Shown: positions 15,599 to 25,399 of the stretch, piece after piece | How the letters are laid out: each line of letters begins with the position of its first letter | Position numbering within the stretch: position 1 is the stretch's first letter | Assembly: GCF_003992255.1 (NCBI RefSeq) | Contig: NZ_RQVA01000007.1 | Span: 1-64,000, forward strand | From: F0422 sp003992255 | Lineage (GTDB): Bacteria; Bacillota; Negativicutes; Veillonellales; Veillonellaceae | DNA: 64,000 nucleotides | Direction of reading: 5' to 3' | Notes under the pieces: generated by a model | What the model was told of the DNA's origin: nothing | Databases searched by the model: none | Seen by the model: the letters and a program-made list of their open reading frames with translations, nothing else | Position numbers and translations under genes: made by a program

Positions 15599-17929
15599 AT
15601 GCGAGTATCACAGACGATCAAGAACATAGTGGCAGGTATAAGCCAACAGCCCCCAATACTTAGACATGCAGAACAATTAGAAGAACAAATTAATGGTTAT
15701 AGTACAGAAGCTGATGGACTACAAAAAAGACCACCAACGGTATTAATGAAGAAATTGAAATCATTTCAATTAGTACAAGACAAACAGCCTAAAATTCATT
15801 TAATTAATCGTGATGAAAAAGAACAGTACTTTGTGTCTTTCAACGGTGAAAGGGTACAAGTGTTCGATTTAAAAGGTAATGAATATACCGTTAAGAATGC
15901 AACACATCCATACATACAAACAAATAAGCCGTTAGAAAACATACATACGATTACACAAGCTGATTATACGTTTATATGTAACACTGAAAAAGTTACAAGG
16001 ATGAAAGAGGATATGGAAAGCAATGCCTATGCAGATGGGGTATTAATTTTTATCAAAGAAGGACAATATGGGAGGTTATATTCTATAAAATTAAATAATG
16101 AAGAGATCGCCTTACATTCAACACCTACAGGGAAAGACCCAGACGACACAAAGTGGTTAGATACTATTTACATAACAAACGCATTAAGTACTAGTTTAAA
16201 TAGTCACGGGAGAAAACATATTAAAGGGGCTCATTGGATTTACCTACAAGACATAAAAGAAGGGAAAGTTACCGCTAGTGATGGGTTTAACAATCAAGCA
16301 CTGAAAGTTATTCGAGGGGAAGTAACAAAAGTTACTGATTTACCATCCACCGCTCCTGATGGATATATTGTAAAAATTCGTGGTGATGCAAATAAAGACG
16401 ATGACTATTATTTAAAATATGATGAAAAAGCCAATATATGGAAAGAAACAGTTAAGGATGGTGTAAAGACCACAATTGATGCAAGTACTATGCCACATGC
16501 ACTAGTAAGAAACAGTGATAATACGTTCGAAATAAAAGAACTGGAATGGGATAAACGATTAAGTGGAGATGAAGACAGCAACCCTACCCCTTCATTCATA
16601 GACAACAAAATTACAGATATCTTTTTCTTCCGTAACCGTTTAGGGTTCATTAGTGGTGAAAATGTGTGTCTTAGTTGCAGTGGCGATTACTATAACTTTT
16701 TTGTAGATAGTGCTACAGGGATCATTGATACAGACCCGATAGACCTAGGTGTATCAAGTACTAGGGTGTCTACATTGCATAGTGCAGTACCATTCAATCA
16801 AGACCTTGTATTGTTTAGTGACTCCGCACAATTTATCTTGCATGCAGAGGGTGTCTTAACCCCTAAGAATGCTTATCTAGCCCAGGTTACAGCCTTTAGT
16901 AATGATACATCGGTAAGGCCTGAAGTAAGCGGACGTAATATTTATTTTACATCGAAACGTGCTGAATATACTTCTGTAAAAGAATATTATGCAGTAGCGA
17001 GTGATAGCTCCATTAAGGATGCAAGCGATGTAACAAGTCATGTACCTAATTACATAGCTAATACAGTATATGATTTAATCAGTAATACCAATGAAAACCT
17101 ATTGCTTGCCTTGTCTACGGCAGATAAGACAAAAATTTATGTATATAAATATCTATATGCACAAGAGCACAAATTACAAGCGAGCTGGTCGCATTGGCAA
17201 TTTAAAGGCGAAATCCTAGGGCTAGGCTTTATCAATTCATCCTTATACATACTAATGAAATATGATAACCTTGTGTGTCTTGAAAGACTGGATATCACAT
17301 TTAATACAGAAGATTTTGACAAAGAACCTTATCGTTTAATGATGGACAGAAAAGAAAACATCACATTACAGGGTACTTATGATGAAAGCTTAAGTACCTT
17401 TACATGGAATGCAAAAGAACATTTTGAAACACAAAGAGACGTAGATTTTAAATACTTTATTGTCTTATACGATGGAAGAGTATTTGAAGGGACAGACAAC
17501 AAAGTTACAATACCTTTTGTAGAAAATCTAAATGGCCAAAAAGCTTATGTAGGAATTGCTTATAATTACAAAATTAAACTATCTACTATCTACATTAAAC
17601 ATAGAGAGCAAGAAGGCACACAACCAATGGATAACTATAGGTTAATCCTACAGTATTTAAAGTTACAATATTCATCAACAGGTAACATGTTTGTCTTAGT
17701 GCAAAGCACAGGGAAACCACTTAGAAAATATCATTTTACAGGACGTAAAGTAGGTAATGAAGTAAATAGAATTAATGTACACCCAATCATTACAGGTGAA
17801 TGGCAAATACCTATACATGGTACAAATACAGACACAAGTATAACAATAGAAAATGATTCACCGTTACCTAGTACTTTAATTGGTTATACATGGATGGGGA
17901 ACATGACAAATCGATTCAGAACAATTTAA
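15599..17929 (+). CDS. Tail tubular protein B (T7 gp12-like nozzle)
   Basis: 776 residues, near T7 gp12 (794). It begins RVSQTIKNIVAGISQQPPILRHAEQLEEQ, the conserved GISQQP motif of the family, and has FRNRLGFISGENVCLSCSGDYYNFFVDSA in the middle. It forms the tail nozzle with gp11. Its ATG lies two nt after the previous stop; translation is probably coupled. Confidence 0.93.
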   Translation: MRVSQTIKNIVAGISQQPPILRHAEQLEEQINGYSTEADGLQKRPPTVLMKKLKSFQLVQDKQPKIHLINRDEKEQYFVSFNGERVQVFDLKGNEYTVKNATHPYIQTNKPLENIHTITQADYTFICNTEKVTRMKEDMESNAYADGVLIFIKEGQYGRLYSIKLNNEEIALHSTPTGKDPDDTKWLDTIYITNALSTSLNSHGRKHIKGAHWIYLQDIKEGKVTASDGFNNQALKVIRGEVTKVTDLPSTAPDGYIVKIRGDANKDDDYYLKYDEKANIWKETVKDGVKTTIDASTMPHALVRNSDNTFEIKELEWDKRLSGDEDSNPTPSFIDNKITDIFFFRNRLGFISGENVCLSCSGDYYNFFVDSATGIIDTDPIDLGVSSTRVSTLHSAVPFNQDLVLFSDSAQFILHAEGVLTPKNAYLAQVTAFSNDTSVRPEVSGRNIYFTSKRAEYTSVKEYYAVASDSSIKDASDVTSHVPNYIANTVYDLISNTNENLLLALSTADKTKIYVYKYLYAQEHKLQASWSHWQFKGEILGLGFINSSLYILMKYDNLVCLERLDITFNTEDFDKEPYRLMMDRKENITLQGTYDESLSTFTWNAKEHFETQRDVDFKYFIVLYDGRVFEGTDNKVTIPFVENLNGQKAYVGIAYNYKIKLSTIYIKHREQEGTQPMDNYRLILQYLKLQYSSTGNMFVLVQSTGKPLRKYHFTGRKVGNEVNRINVHPIITGEWQIPIHGTNTDTSITIENDSPLPSTLIGYTWMGNMTNRFRTI

Positions 17930-17948
17930 AAGAAAGGAGGGGGAGTAT

Positions 17949-18713
17949 ATGAACCCAATGTTTATACAAATGGGATTAAATATGTTAGGAGCAGTCTTCC
18001 AAAATAAAGCAAGAGAAAGACAAGCGATTGCAGAAGGTAAGGCAATGCGAGCTCAAGCATATAGTGCAATTAAAAGTATGAACTATGCATTTCAAAACTA
18101 TGAACATGAAAGAAGAGATGCGTTTGATAGTGCAGTAGCAAGCCTTAGTAAAATTACAATGCAAGGTAGAGGATTACAAGGTGGTGTAGATAGTGCAGTA
18201 GCTGAAGAGTATGGAGATGGCGGAAATACAGGGAGATTACTACAAAGAAGTACACATGCTGATACACTACGAGCACTAACAGGAATAAAAGATAACTATG
18301 TACGTCAATCAGACGAAATAGACCTAAACAAAGAAGCAAAGTTGATAGAGACAAAAGATTTTACATCTAATTTACATCCACCAAAAGCTCCCTCTATCCT
18401 AAGCAATATGCTTAATGTGGGATTAGCTGGATTGCAAGGTTATATGCAATTTAAAGGGGCACAAGCAAATCAAATGATTAATGGATTTAGAGAAAGTTAT
18501 AATAATTATACTGACAATCATTATGTAGGCTATGTAAGGCCGTATGATAAGTATTTAGGAGACAACAGCTTTATTTATAAACGAGGTGTGTCTGATAATA
18601 CATATGATGGTATCTTTTCTCCATATCCTCAATTAAACTATGCAAATAATATGAACAATGCATTACATTTTAATAGTGCTTATGGATCAAGATTGAAGAT
18701 TGTAAGGAGATAA
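17949..18713 (+). CDS. Internal virion protein B (T7 gp14-like)
   Basis: 254 residues, slightly longer than T7 gp14 (196). It contains ARERQAIAEGKAMRAQAYSAIKSMNYAFQNYEHERRDAF, a long helix, and a hydrophobic stretch around 150-165. In T7 this protein is ejected and forms a channel in the outer membrane, consistent with a diderm host. Strong AGAAAGGAGGGGG site upstream. The Tyr/Asn-rich C-terminal third is not obviously conserved. Confidence 0.8.
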   Translation: MNPMFIQMGLNMLGAVFQNKARERQAIAEGKAMRAQAYSAIKSMNYAFQNYEHERRDAFDSAVASLSKITMQGRGLQGGVDSAVAEEYGDGGNTGRLLQRSTHADTLRALTGIKDNYVRQSDEIDLNKEAKLIETKDFTSNLHPPKAPSILSNMLNVGLAGLQGYMQFKGAQANQMINGFRESYNNYTDNHYVGYVRPYDKYLGDNSFIYKRGVSDNTYDGIFSPYPQLNYANNMNNALHFNSAYGSRLKIVRR

Positions 18714-18715
18714 AA

Positions 18716-20755
18716 ATGCCAACAAATACAAGCAATGCAATTGCAATTGAAAAACAATATACACCACAGGAACCACAGGTATATCAAGAACGATTGCAAG
18801 GTATACCAGTGAACTATAATATCTTTGCACAAAAGAACTATAACAGTGAAGCCTTAGCTACTGGAATGAAAGCATTAGGTGTAGCTTATGGAGATTATAA
18901 AAACTCTAAAGATGAACAAGATTTAAAAATAGCACAAGCATTAGCACCAGAAGCATATAAAAATAACCAAAACCGTCATACATTGAAAGCTGTAGAGATG
19001 CTTGCTAATGTAGGCGGTTATGATTTATCAGACAACCCATATGCAGTAGGTATTATAGATAAATTGCGTGGTGCAGAATTAAATAATAAAATCAATGCTG
19101 ACTATCATGCCTACCGTGAAAGACGAAAAGTAGCAGGTACAGCTGAAGAAGAGCTACAAAGCTATGAGGATTTTTATCAGAAAGCATTAGAAGAATACAA
19201 ACAGAACAATCAAAGTGTGTCTAATGAATATGCGTTTGAAAGTGGACTGCACAACCAACGATTAGAGAATACACAAACAGTGTTTAATGCATATCATGAA
19301 GACAAAAATAAAGAACTGTATCGAGACAGATTACAAGGCTTTCAAAGTGAAATAGACAAACTAGCTAGGGATTGGCAGTACAGCAAATTAAAAAAAGAAG
19401 AACGTGCTGAAAAACTTATGGATATTATGACACGAATTAATATCTCACAGGGTCATGATGTAGATACAGAAGTAAAGCTATTACAGAATTTTATGGAAAG
19501 AATGGCAAGTACTGGTAATAAAGATGTACTGGATGAACTTGGGGAATATCAAGCCTTTAATGGAAAAGCTGTAAAAGATATTGTGTCTCCTACCGCATAC
19601 TATGATCTAGCATATAAGTATGGGGCACAAATTAGAAATGAACAGTTTACCAATATGATGGATGACTTAAATAAAATAACAACCATACAAGCCGTAGATA
19701 AAAAGTTTGCAGAGTTACGAGAAAAAGACCCAGAAAAGGCAAAACAAATAGCACCGTATATTGATGGTCGAAAGAATGCGATATTAGCAGAGCAAAGAGC
19801 ACGTATGGCACAAGCTAAAAAAGCGGTAAATACAGGAGCAATTGCTGACCTAGTAAGACGAGTTGCACAAGGTAAAGTAGACAGACCAACAAGTGGAAGT
19901 GAATTAAGTGCGTTTGGGGAAGGTGCAAAAGGTGTATATATCCAAACAGGATTAGAGCTAGCAAGCGAATACTTAGCAAGTGGAGACACAACAAGTTATA
20001 CAAACTTAATGATGGATAACATTATTGGTAAACCACTACGAGAGAATTTATCTAGACAAATTAAAACATCCTTAGCAAATGGTAAAATGGATGAAGCACT
20101 ACGTATGGGATTACATTTCTTAGACGACAATTTAAAACATCAAGCTCCAAATTTGTTAGGAGATGCCTACGCAGATATTGTGTCTTTGAACAATTTAATT
20201 GCAAATACCAATGAACAACAAGCATTAGAAACAATGGCGAGAGCTTATGTAAACAAACAAAATAGTACGATATATGACGGTGTAAAGAGCACAGTACGAG
20301 GAATGGCATTAGATGCAAATATTTATAATACAGGTGATGATGACACAAATTATTACAATTTTAGTGATCATACAACAACACAGGCATATGCAGAATATGT
20401 AAACCTAGCAGAAACATTTATGTTAGCTGGAGATAGTGCAGAAACAGCATTAGAGAAAGGTAGACGTATTATGGCGGATAACTATGTATTAAGTGCTGGT
20501 TGTCTATACCCTAAATGGGCGTACAATAAAATGCAGTACTATGCACAATCACAAGGTATAGATGCATTGAATCATGCAATAGGGGGTGCAATTTCAGAAA
20601 TAAGAAATACATTTAATGCGTGGAGTACAACTGAAGTAACGTTTGAACAAAATGGCAGTGAATACCAATTCAGAGTAAGAGATATAAATAATCCATCAAA
20701 CGAGAAAGTTTACACACAAGGCCAAGTAGAATATCTATTAAAAGGCTACTCATAA
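18716..20755 (+). CDS. Internal virion protein C (T7 gp15-like)
   Basis: 679 residues against 747 in T7. It is almost wholly helical, Gln/Asn/Ala-rich, with no membrane segment, and starts right after gp14. Position between gp14 and gp16 counterparts and the size support the call; direct sequence likeness to T7 by eye is limited. It should form part of the periplasmic DNA ejection tunnel. Confidence 0.78.
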   Translation: MPTNTSNAIAIEKQYTPQEPQVYQERLQGIPVNYNIFAQKNYNSEALATGMKALGVAYGDYKNSKDEQDLKIAQALAPEAYKNNQNRHTLKAVEMLANVGGYDLSDNPYAVGIIDKLRGAELNNKINADYHAYRERRKVAGTAEEELQSYEDFYQKALEEYKQNNQSVSNEYAFESGLHNQRLENTQTVFNAYHEDKNKELYRDRLQGFQSEIDKLARDWQYSKLKKEERAEKLMDIMTRINISQGHDVDTEVKLLQNFMERMASTGNKDVLDELGEYQAFNGKAVKDIVSPTAYYDLAYKYGAQIRNEQFTNMMDDLNKITTIQAVDKKFAELREKDPEKAKQIAPYIDGRKNAILAEQRARMAQAKKAVNTGAIADLVRRVAQGKVDRPTSGSELSAFGEGAKGVYIQTGLELASEYLASGDTTSYTNLMMDNIIGKPLRENLSRQIKTSLANGKMDEALRMGLHFLDDNLKHQAPNLLGDAYADIVSLNNLIANTNEQQALETMARAYVNKQNSTIYDGVKSTVRGMALDANIYNTGDDDTNYYNFSDHTTTQAYAEYVNLAETFMLAGDSAETALEKGRRIMADNYVLSAGCLYPKWAYNKMQYYAQSQGIDALNHAIGGAISEIRNTFNAWSTTEVTFEQNGSEYQFRVRDINNPSNEKVYTQGQVEYLLKGYS

Positions 20756-20782
20756 GACACAAAAGAAAGGAGGTAGTCTATC

Positions 20783-23700
20783 ATGGCAGGAGTTAGCAGT
20801 TTAAAGTATATTGCAGACTATGTACAAGAAAAGTACGGGATTAATGCAAGACTTTTGTTTGGACAAATGCTTGTAGAAACAGGGGATGGAAATAGTCCCC
20901 TTGCAAGAGTGGCACATAACTACGGTGGTATTACACAGGTAGACCCAACACCGTACCCACAGCCACCCCAAGATGGGAATTTGTATTATAAAGTATTTGC
21001 TAGTGACGAGGAATACGCAGATTATAAGGGTAGATACCTTATAGAAAATTACCCAGGTATTGCACAAGCACAGACACCAGAAGAATTTGCAAATATATTA
21101 GGTAATCCTGGTGGAACATACCATTATTTCTTTCCAGCTAAAGATAGTGGTAAAACATTAGAACAAGCAATTATAGAATATGGAGCAGGGATACGAGCAC
21201 GTTCACAAGAATATGATGGTACTGATGCATTCGCAGATAAAACCTATGTACCAGGTGCTGGACGATATTCAGACAAAAATTATTTATCACAGATGACAGC
21301 AGAAGATAATTTCCAAAGACCATGGGGAAATTCATTAACTAATCCTGATAGTATGTATTATCTAAAATCTATAGGACAGATAGAGCCTAAAGAAAAGCAC
21401 GAAGAAGGCTTCTTTGAGAGGGCTCAAAAGTGGATTAGTAATAATACAGTAACATTCAAAGATGCCTTTAGACAGGAACTAGACGATAGTTGGTTAGGGC
21501 GTTTAGTACAAACAGGGATACATAATGAAAATAGCTTATTTTATAATGATATTACAAGTAAGCTATCACAAAACAATCCACAAACACAAATTACAAATGA
21601 TGACATTGCACAAGCCAAAACACTATTAGGGGTGCAAGATGGCGTAGATGATGAACGATATAGAGCCTTAATGTATGCACAAGCAAATGCAAGCAATAAG
21701 GCTCATTTTGATTTAATAGTAAATAGCAAAAAAGATTTTTTTGACAGACAACAAAGAATAGAAGAAGGTGGATGGAATACAGGACGTGTCTTAGGTACAT
21801 TAGTAGGTACGGCAGTTGATCCGATTAACTTTATACCAGTGGCAGGTGAAGAAGCACTTACAGCTAAACTAGGGGCTAAATTTGGTAGTAAAATTTTGTC
21901 TAAAATTGGTGAAAAGGCTATCACAAAGTATGCAGAAATAGGTGTAGCCAATGGTCTATTAAATATGGTAGACGTAGGAGCACGTGAACAGCTAGGTGGA
22001 GCTAAAGCAGATTATGGTAGTGCATTCTTAGTAGGTAGTGTGTCTTCTTTTGGTCTAGGATTATTGTTACATCCATTTACTAAAGGAATAGGAGGTAAAG
22101 CTACTAAATTAGAAGAAGCGAAGCTATTAAAAGATAGTATAGATGCAGTAGCTACTATGGATGATAAAGCGGTAAAGACAAAACCTATACTAAACATTGA
22201 CCTACAAAAATTTGCTAAAAAGTATGGGTTTGAAGCTACAGCAGAAGGTCTAGGTAGTTTTTTAAAAGGAAACAGAAAAAGTAAAGGCTATAACATTATT
22301 AAAAAAGAATTATCCGAAGCAATGGATACAAAACTATCTAATAGTGATTTAGATGCAATAGCAACACATCTAGCTACAGGAGAGCCAGTAGAAACAATTA
22401 GTATACCGTTATCAGATGGTAGAAGCTTAACAGGCGGAAAAGTAAGAAGTAAAGAAGAACTTGTGTCTTTAGCACAGCATGATAGCCCAGTATTGGATAA
22501 TACACCGTATGTAGATATTGAACCTAAACCTAAAGATAGAATTACATTTAGACCTGAAGAAGCACAAAAAGAAGCACAATTAGTAGAAGAGCTACCAAAA
22601 GAAGATGTACCATATGCAGAAGAGATAGCAGATATTCAAAATGGTGCACCTAAATATGAAGAACGTACTGAACCACCTACAGGGCAAACTTTTAGGGATG
22701 AAATGAAAGAAGCATTAGAAGAGCGTGTGCGTGATCCAGAATCAGTGCGAAAAGAAACACAGCTAGGCTTTTTAGGTAAGACAAAACTAGGTAGAAAAAT
22801 AGGACAATGGTTAGATCGTGGTAAATTCATTGGGGATATTAGTGGTCTTTTTATGAACTCCACATCCTCAACGTTACGTACATTAGGTAAGTTTTTACAT
22901 CGAGATACAAGACAACGTTACAATGCGAATCATTTAGATGCAGAGACAGTAAAAACAATTATTAAAAATGAATATATGCCTATCATAGATGAAGTATTAG
23001 ATACCTATAAAGAATATATTCAAGAAAAAGGATGGTACAAATTACCAACGAATGAACAAGCGAGATTGTGGTCTATGGATGTAGTCGATGCCTATCATGC
23101 AGTGTATAGGGATAAGACAAAAACACTAGATGAATTGAGCGAACCACTTAGAAAAGCAGTAGAAGGTGTCAAGAAATTCCGTAGAAAAGACAAACAAATT
23201 ATGGCTAATAGTGGTTTAATTAATGACTTTAGTGGCAGTGGAATAGATGAATTAACACGTATTCCTGATGCAGGTAAAGTTGAATATATTAACAGCCTAT
23301 TTGCTAGTGATGAAGAATACAAAAAATTCATGACAGAGTATTTCAGAGAGGCAATACGAATAGATGATAACTTTATCAGACACTATATGTATGATAATGA
23401 TATCATTGAAGATTTGTTAGTAAAATATGGTAATGAAATGAAAAAAGTAGATGGTGAATGGGTAGACTTAGCCACAGGTGAAATTTTGTCTGATGATGCA
23501 ATTCGTGAACGATTGATAGATAAGTTTACATCTATACCATCAGATTTTATAGATTATCTAGCAAAAGATATGGCAAGTTGGCACACCTCTTTAGACAATG
23601 AAAAGATATTTACGTTACATCCATCAAAAGACGGTAAACAAAACTACTGGAAAGCACGTGTACCACTTGACTACACAGTAAAAAAAGAATTACCAAATGG

Positions 23701-25399
23701 AGCTTTATTTGATTATGATTCTATTCGAGTGAAAGACATTCCAATGACAATGCAATATAAAGCCAATCGAACAAGTGGAGCAGTAGGATTATATCAAGCT
23801 ACAGGTATTACAGATATTGCCAAAGATGTAAAAGAACTCCACGAAAGAGTAGTAGAAGAGCTAGACACAAGTGTTCGAAAAGGTTATATCACAAAGACAC
23901 AAGCAGAACGAGAGCTTGATGCTTTAGAACATAGCCTTGAAGGCATTACTGGAGCGTATCTATTTGAAGGCAGACAAAGAGGTACAGACGGTGTAGGTGC
24001 TGAACTATCACAATTACTCCGTAAACTATCCTATGGTGCTAATATGATGAATGCTATGGGTAACCAATTATCAGAAGGGTTTGGTGCAATTGCTATTAAT
24101 GGTAGTAAAGCACTACTCCATTACATTCCATTTCTTAAAAGAAAAGTAGAGGATTTATCAGATATCCATTTAACTAGTGAACAAAAGCAACGCTTTATAG
24201 ATGAAGTACTAGGTTATGAAAATGCCCACGATCGTTTTTACTCCCCTGGTACACAGCCTTCCTATGCTAGACATGAATTAGAAAATCAAAGTACGACTTT
24301 AAAATTGTTGGGAATGGCCAATAATGTGGCAGACACAATAGCTATGGTAACTAGTAAGCTAAACATGATGAATCCATTAACGACTAACTCTATTCAGATG
24401 ATACAGGCCGATTTATTCACAGATTTAATCCGCTTTTCACAAGGTAAGTTTAAAAGCACATTACGTGCAAATATATTTAGTGATGAACACTTTGCAAGAG
24501 CAGGCATTACAGATGTAGAAGCTTTTTTGTCTATCGTACGTAAGTACACAAAAGATGGCCGATTAGATATGAAAAAATGGGCTAAAGAAGACTTTCATAG
24601 CTACGTACAGATGAAATCATATCTACAAAATGAAAGTCAAAACATTATTATACAGCCTAATATTGGCAATAGTGACCTTGCAAGTAAACATCCATTCTTT
24701 GCTTTAATGATGCAGTTTAGGAACTTTAGTAGAATTGCAGTAAATCAACATATGTTAAGGATGTTATCTAAACCTGAAAGAGAGCATTTAATTATGACAC
24801 TTTCAACAGCTATTCCAGCAGGTATATATTGGGCTATGCGTGAACGTTTAAAAGCCGAAGAAAAGTTTAAAGACAAACCAAAAGAAAAACAAAAGTGGAT
24901 AGAAGAGCATTTAACACCAGAGAATATCATAACAGCGGGATTATTGCGTAGTAGTACAGGCAGTGGTTTAGGATATGCACAAGATGCACATTCTATTTTA
25001 ACTGGATCAGATAGTTACAAAACAACCGTTAGTAGCTATGCAGATGATGATAATCCATTAGAGCGATTAGTTAAGAATGCACCACCAATTGCAACGGCTT
25101 ATAGTGGTATTCGAGGAGTAGGACATGGCATAGATAGTATATGGACACATAATAAAAAAGAATCCGATAAAGCAGGTAGAGAACTAGAAAAGCTATATCC
25201 TATACGAAAGTTTATGCCTATTCGTGTAGCGACCGCATTATGGAGTGATACCGCTGATAGAGACAAAAAGCAACTAACTAACTTTCAACAACAACTACAA
25301 GAAAAGAACGAGCGAAGAGCACGCAGACAGGAAAAGAAAGGACTAGGTAAAAATGATAAGACAGTACAAAAGCAAGGTATCCTTGACTACTTCAAATAA
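20783..25399 (+). CDS. Internal virion protein D (T7 gp16-like) with N-terminal glucosaminidase-like domain
   Basis: 1538 residues, longer than T7 gp16 (1318). The first 160 residues form a peptidoglycan hydrolase domain: LFGQMLVETGDGNSPLARVA then HNYGGITQ. This resembles the Glu-containing motif of GH73 glucosaminidases more than the soluble lytic transglycosylase of T7 gp16. The rest is a long helical protein with hydrophobic stretches (LGTLVGTAVDPINFIPVAG; FLVGSVSSFGLGLLLHP). It is injected and opens the cell wall for DNA entry. AAAGGAGG precedes the start. Confidence 0.85.
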   Translation: MAGVSSLKYIADYVQEKYGINARLLFGQMLVETGDGNSPLARVAHNYGGITQVDPTPYPQPPQDGNLYYKVFASDEEYADYKGRYLIENYPGIAQAQTPEEFANILGNPGGTYHYFFPAKDSGKTLEQAIIEYGAGIRARSQEYDGTDAFADKTYVPGAGRYSDKNYLSQMTAEDNFQRPWGNSLTNPDSMYYLKSIGQIEPKEKHEEGFFERAQKWISNNTVTFKDAFRQELDDSWLGRLVQTGIHNENSLFYNDITSKLSQNNPQTQITNDDIAQAKTLLGVQDGVDDERYRALMYAQANASNKAHFDLIVNSKKDFFDRQQRIEEGGWNTGRVLGTLVGTAVDPINFIPVAGEEALTAKLGAKFGSKILSKIGEKAITKYAEIGVANGLLNMVDVGAREQLGGAKADYGSAFLVGSVSSFGLGLLLHPFTKGIGGKATKLEEAKLLKDSIDAVATMDDKAVKTKPILNIDLQKFAKKYGFEATAEGLGSFLKGNRKSKGYNIIKKELSEAMDTKLSNSDLDAIATHLATGEPVETISIPLSDGRSLTGGKVRSKEELVSLAQHDSPVLDNTPYVDIEPKPKDRITFRPEEAQKEAQLVEELPKEDVPYAEEIADIQNGAPKYEERTEPPTGQTFRDEMKEALEERVRDPESVRKETQLGFLGKTKLGRKIGQWLDRGKFIGDISGLFMNSTSSTLRTLGKFLHRDTRQRYNANHLDAETVKTIIKNEYMPIIDEVLDTYKEYIQEKGWYKLPTNEQARLWSMDVVDAYHAVYRDKTKTLDELSEPLRKAVEGVKKFRRKDKQIMANSGLINDFSGSGIDELTRIPDAGKVEYINSLFASDEEYKKFMTEYFREAIRIDDNFIRHYMYDNDIIEDLLVKYGNEMKKVDGEWVDLATGEILSDDAIRERLIDKFTSIPSDFIDYLAKDMASWHTSLDNEKIFTLHPSKDGKQNYWKARVPLDYTVKKELPNGALFDYDSIRVKDIPMTMQYKANRTSGAVGLYQATGITDIAKDVKELHERVVEELDTSVRKGYITKTQAERELDALEHSLEGITGAYLFEGRQRGTDGVGAELSQLLRKLSYGANMMNAMGNQLSEGFGAIAINGSKALLHYIPFLKRKVEDLSDIHLTSEQKQRFIDEVLGYENAHDRFYSPGTQPSYARHELENQSTTLKLLGMANNVADTIAMVTSKLNMMNPLTTNSIQMIQADLFTDLIRFSQGKFKSTLRANIFSDEHFARAGITDVEAFLSIVRKYTKDGRLDMKKWAKEDFHSYVQMKSYLQNESQNIIIQPNIGNSDLASKHPFFALMMQFRNFSRIAVNQHMLRMLSKPEREHLIMTLSTAIPAGIYWAMRERLKAEEKFKDKPKEKQKWIEEHLTPENIITAGLLRSSTGSGLGYAQDAHSILTGSDSYKTTVSSYADDDNPLERLVKNAPPIATAYSGIRGVGHGIDSIWTHNKKESDKAGRELEKLYPIRKFMPIRVATALWSDTADRDKKQLTNFQQQLQEKNERRARRQEKKGLGKNDKTVQKQGILDYFK

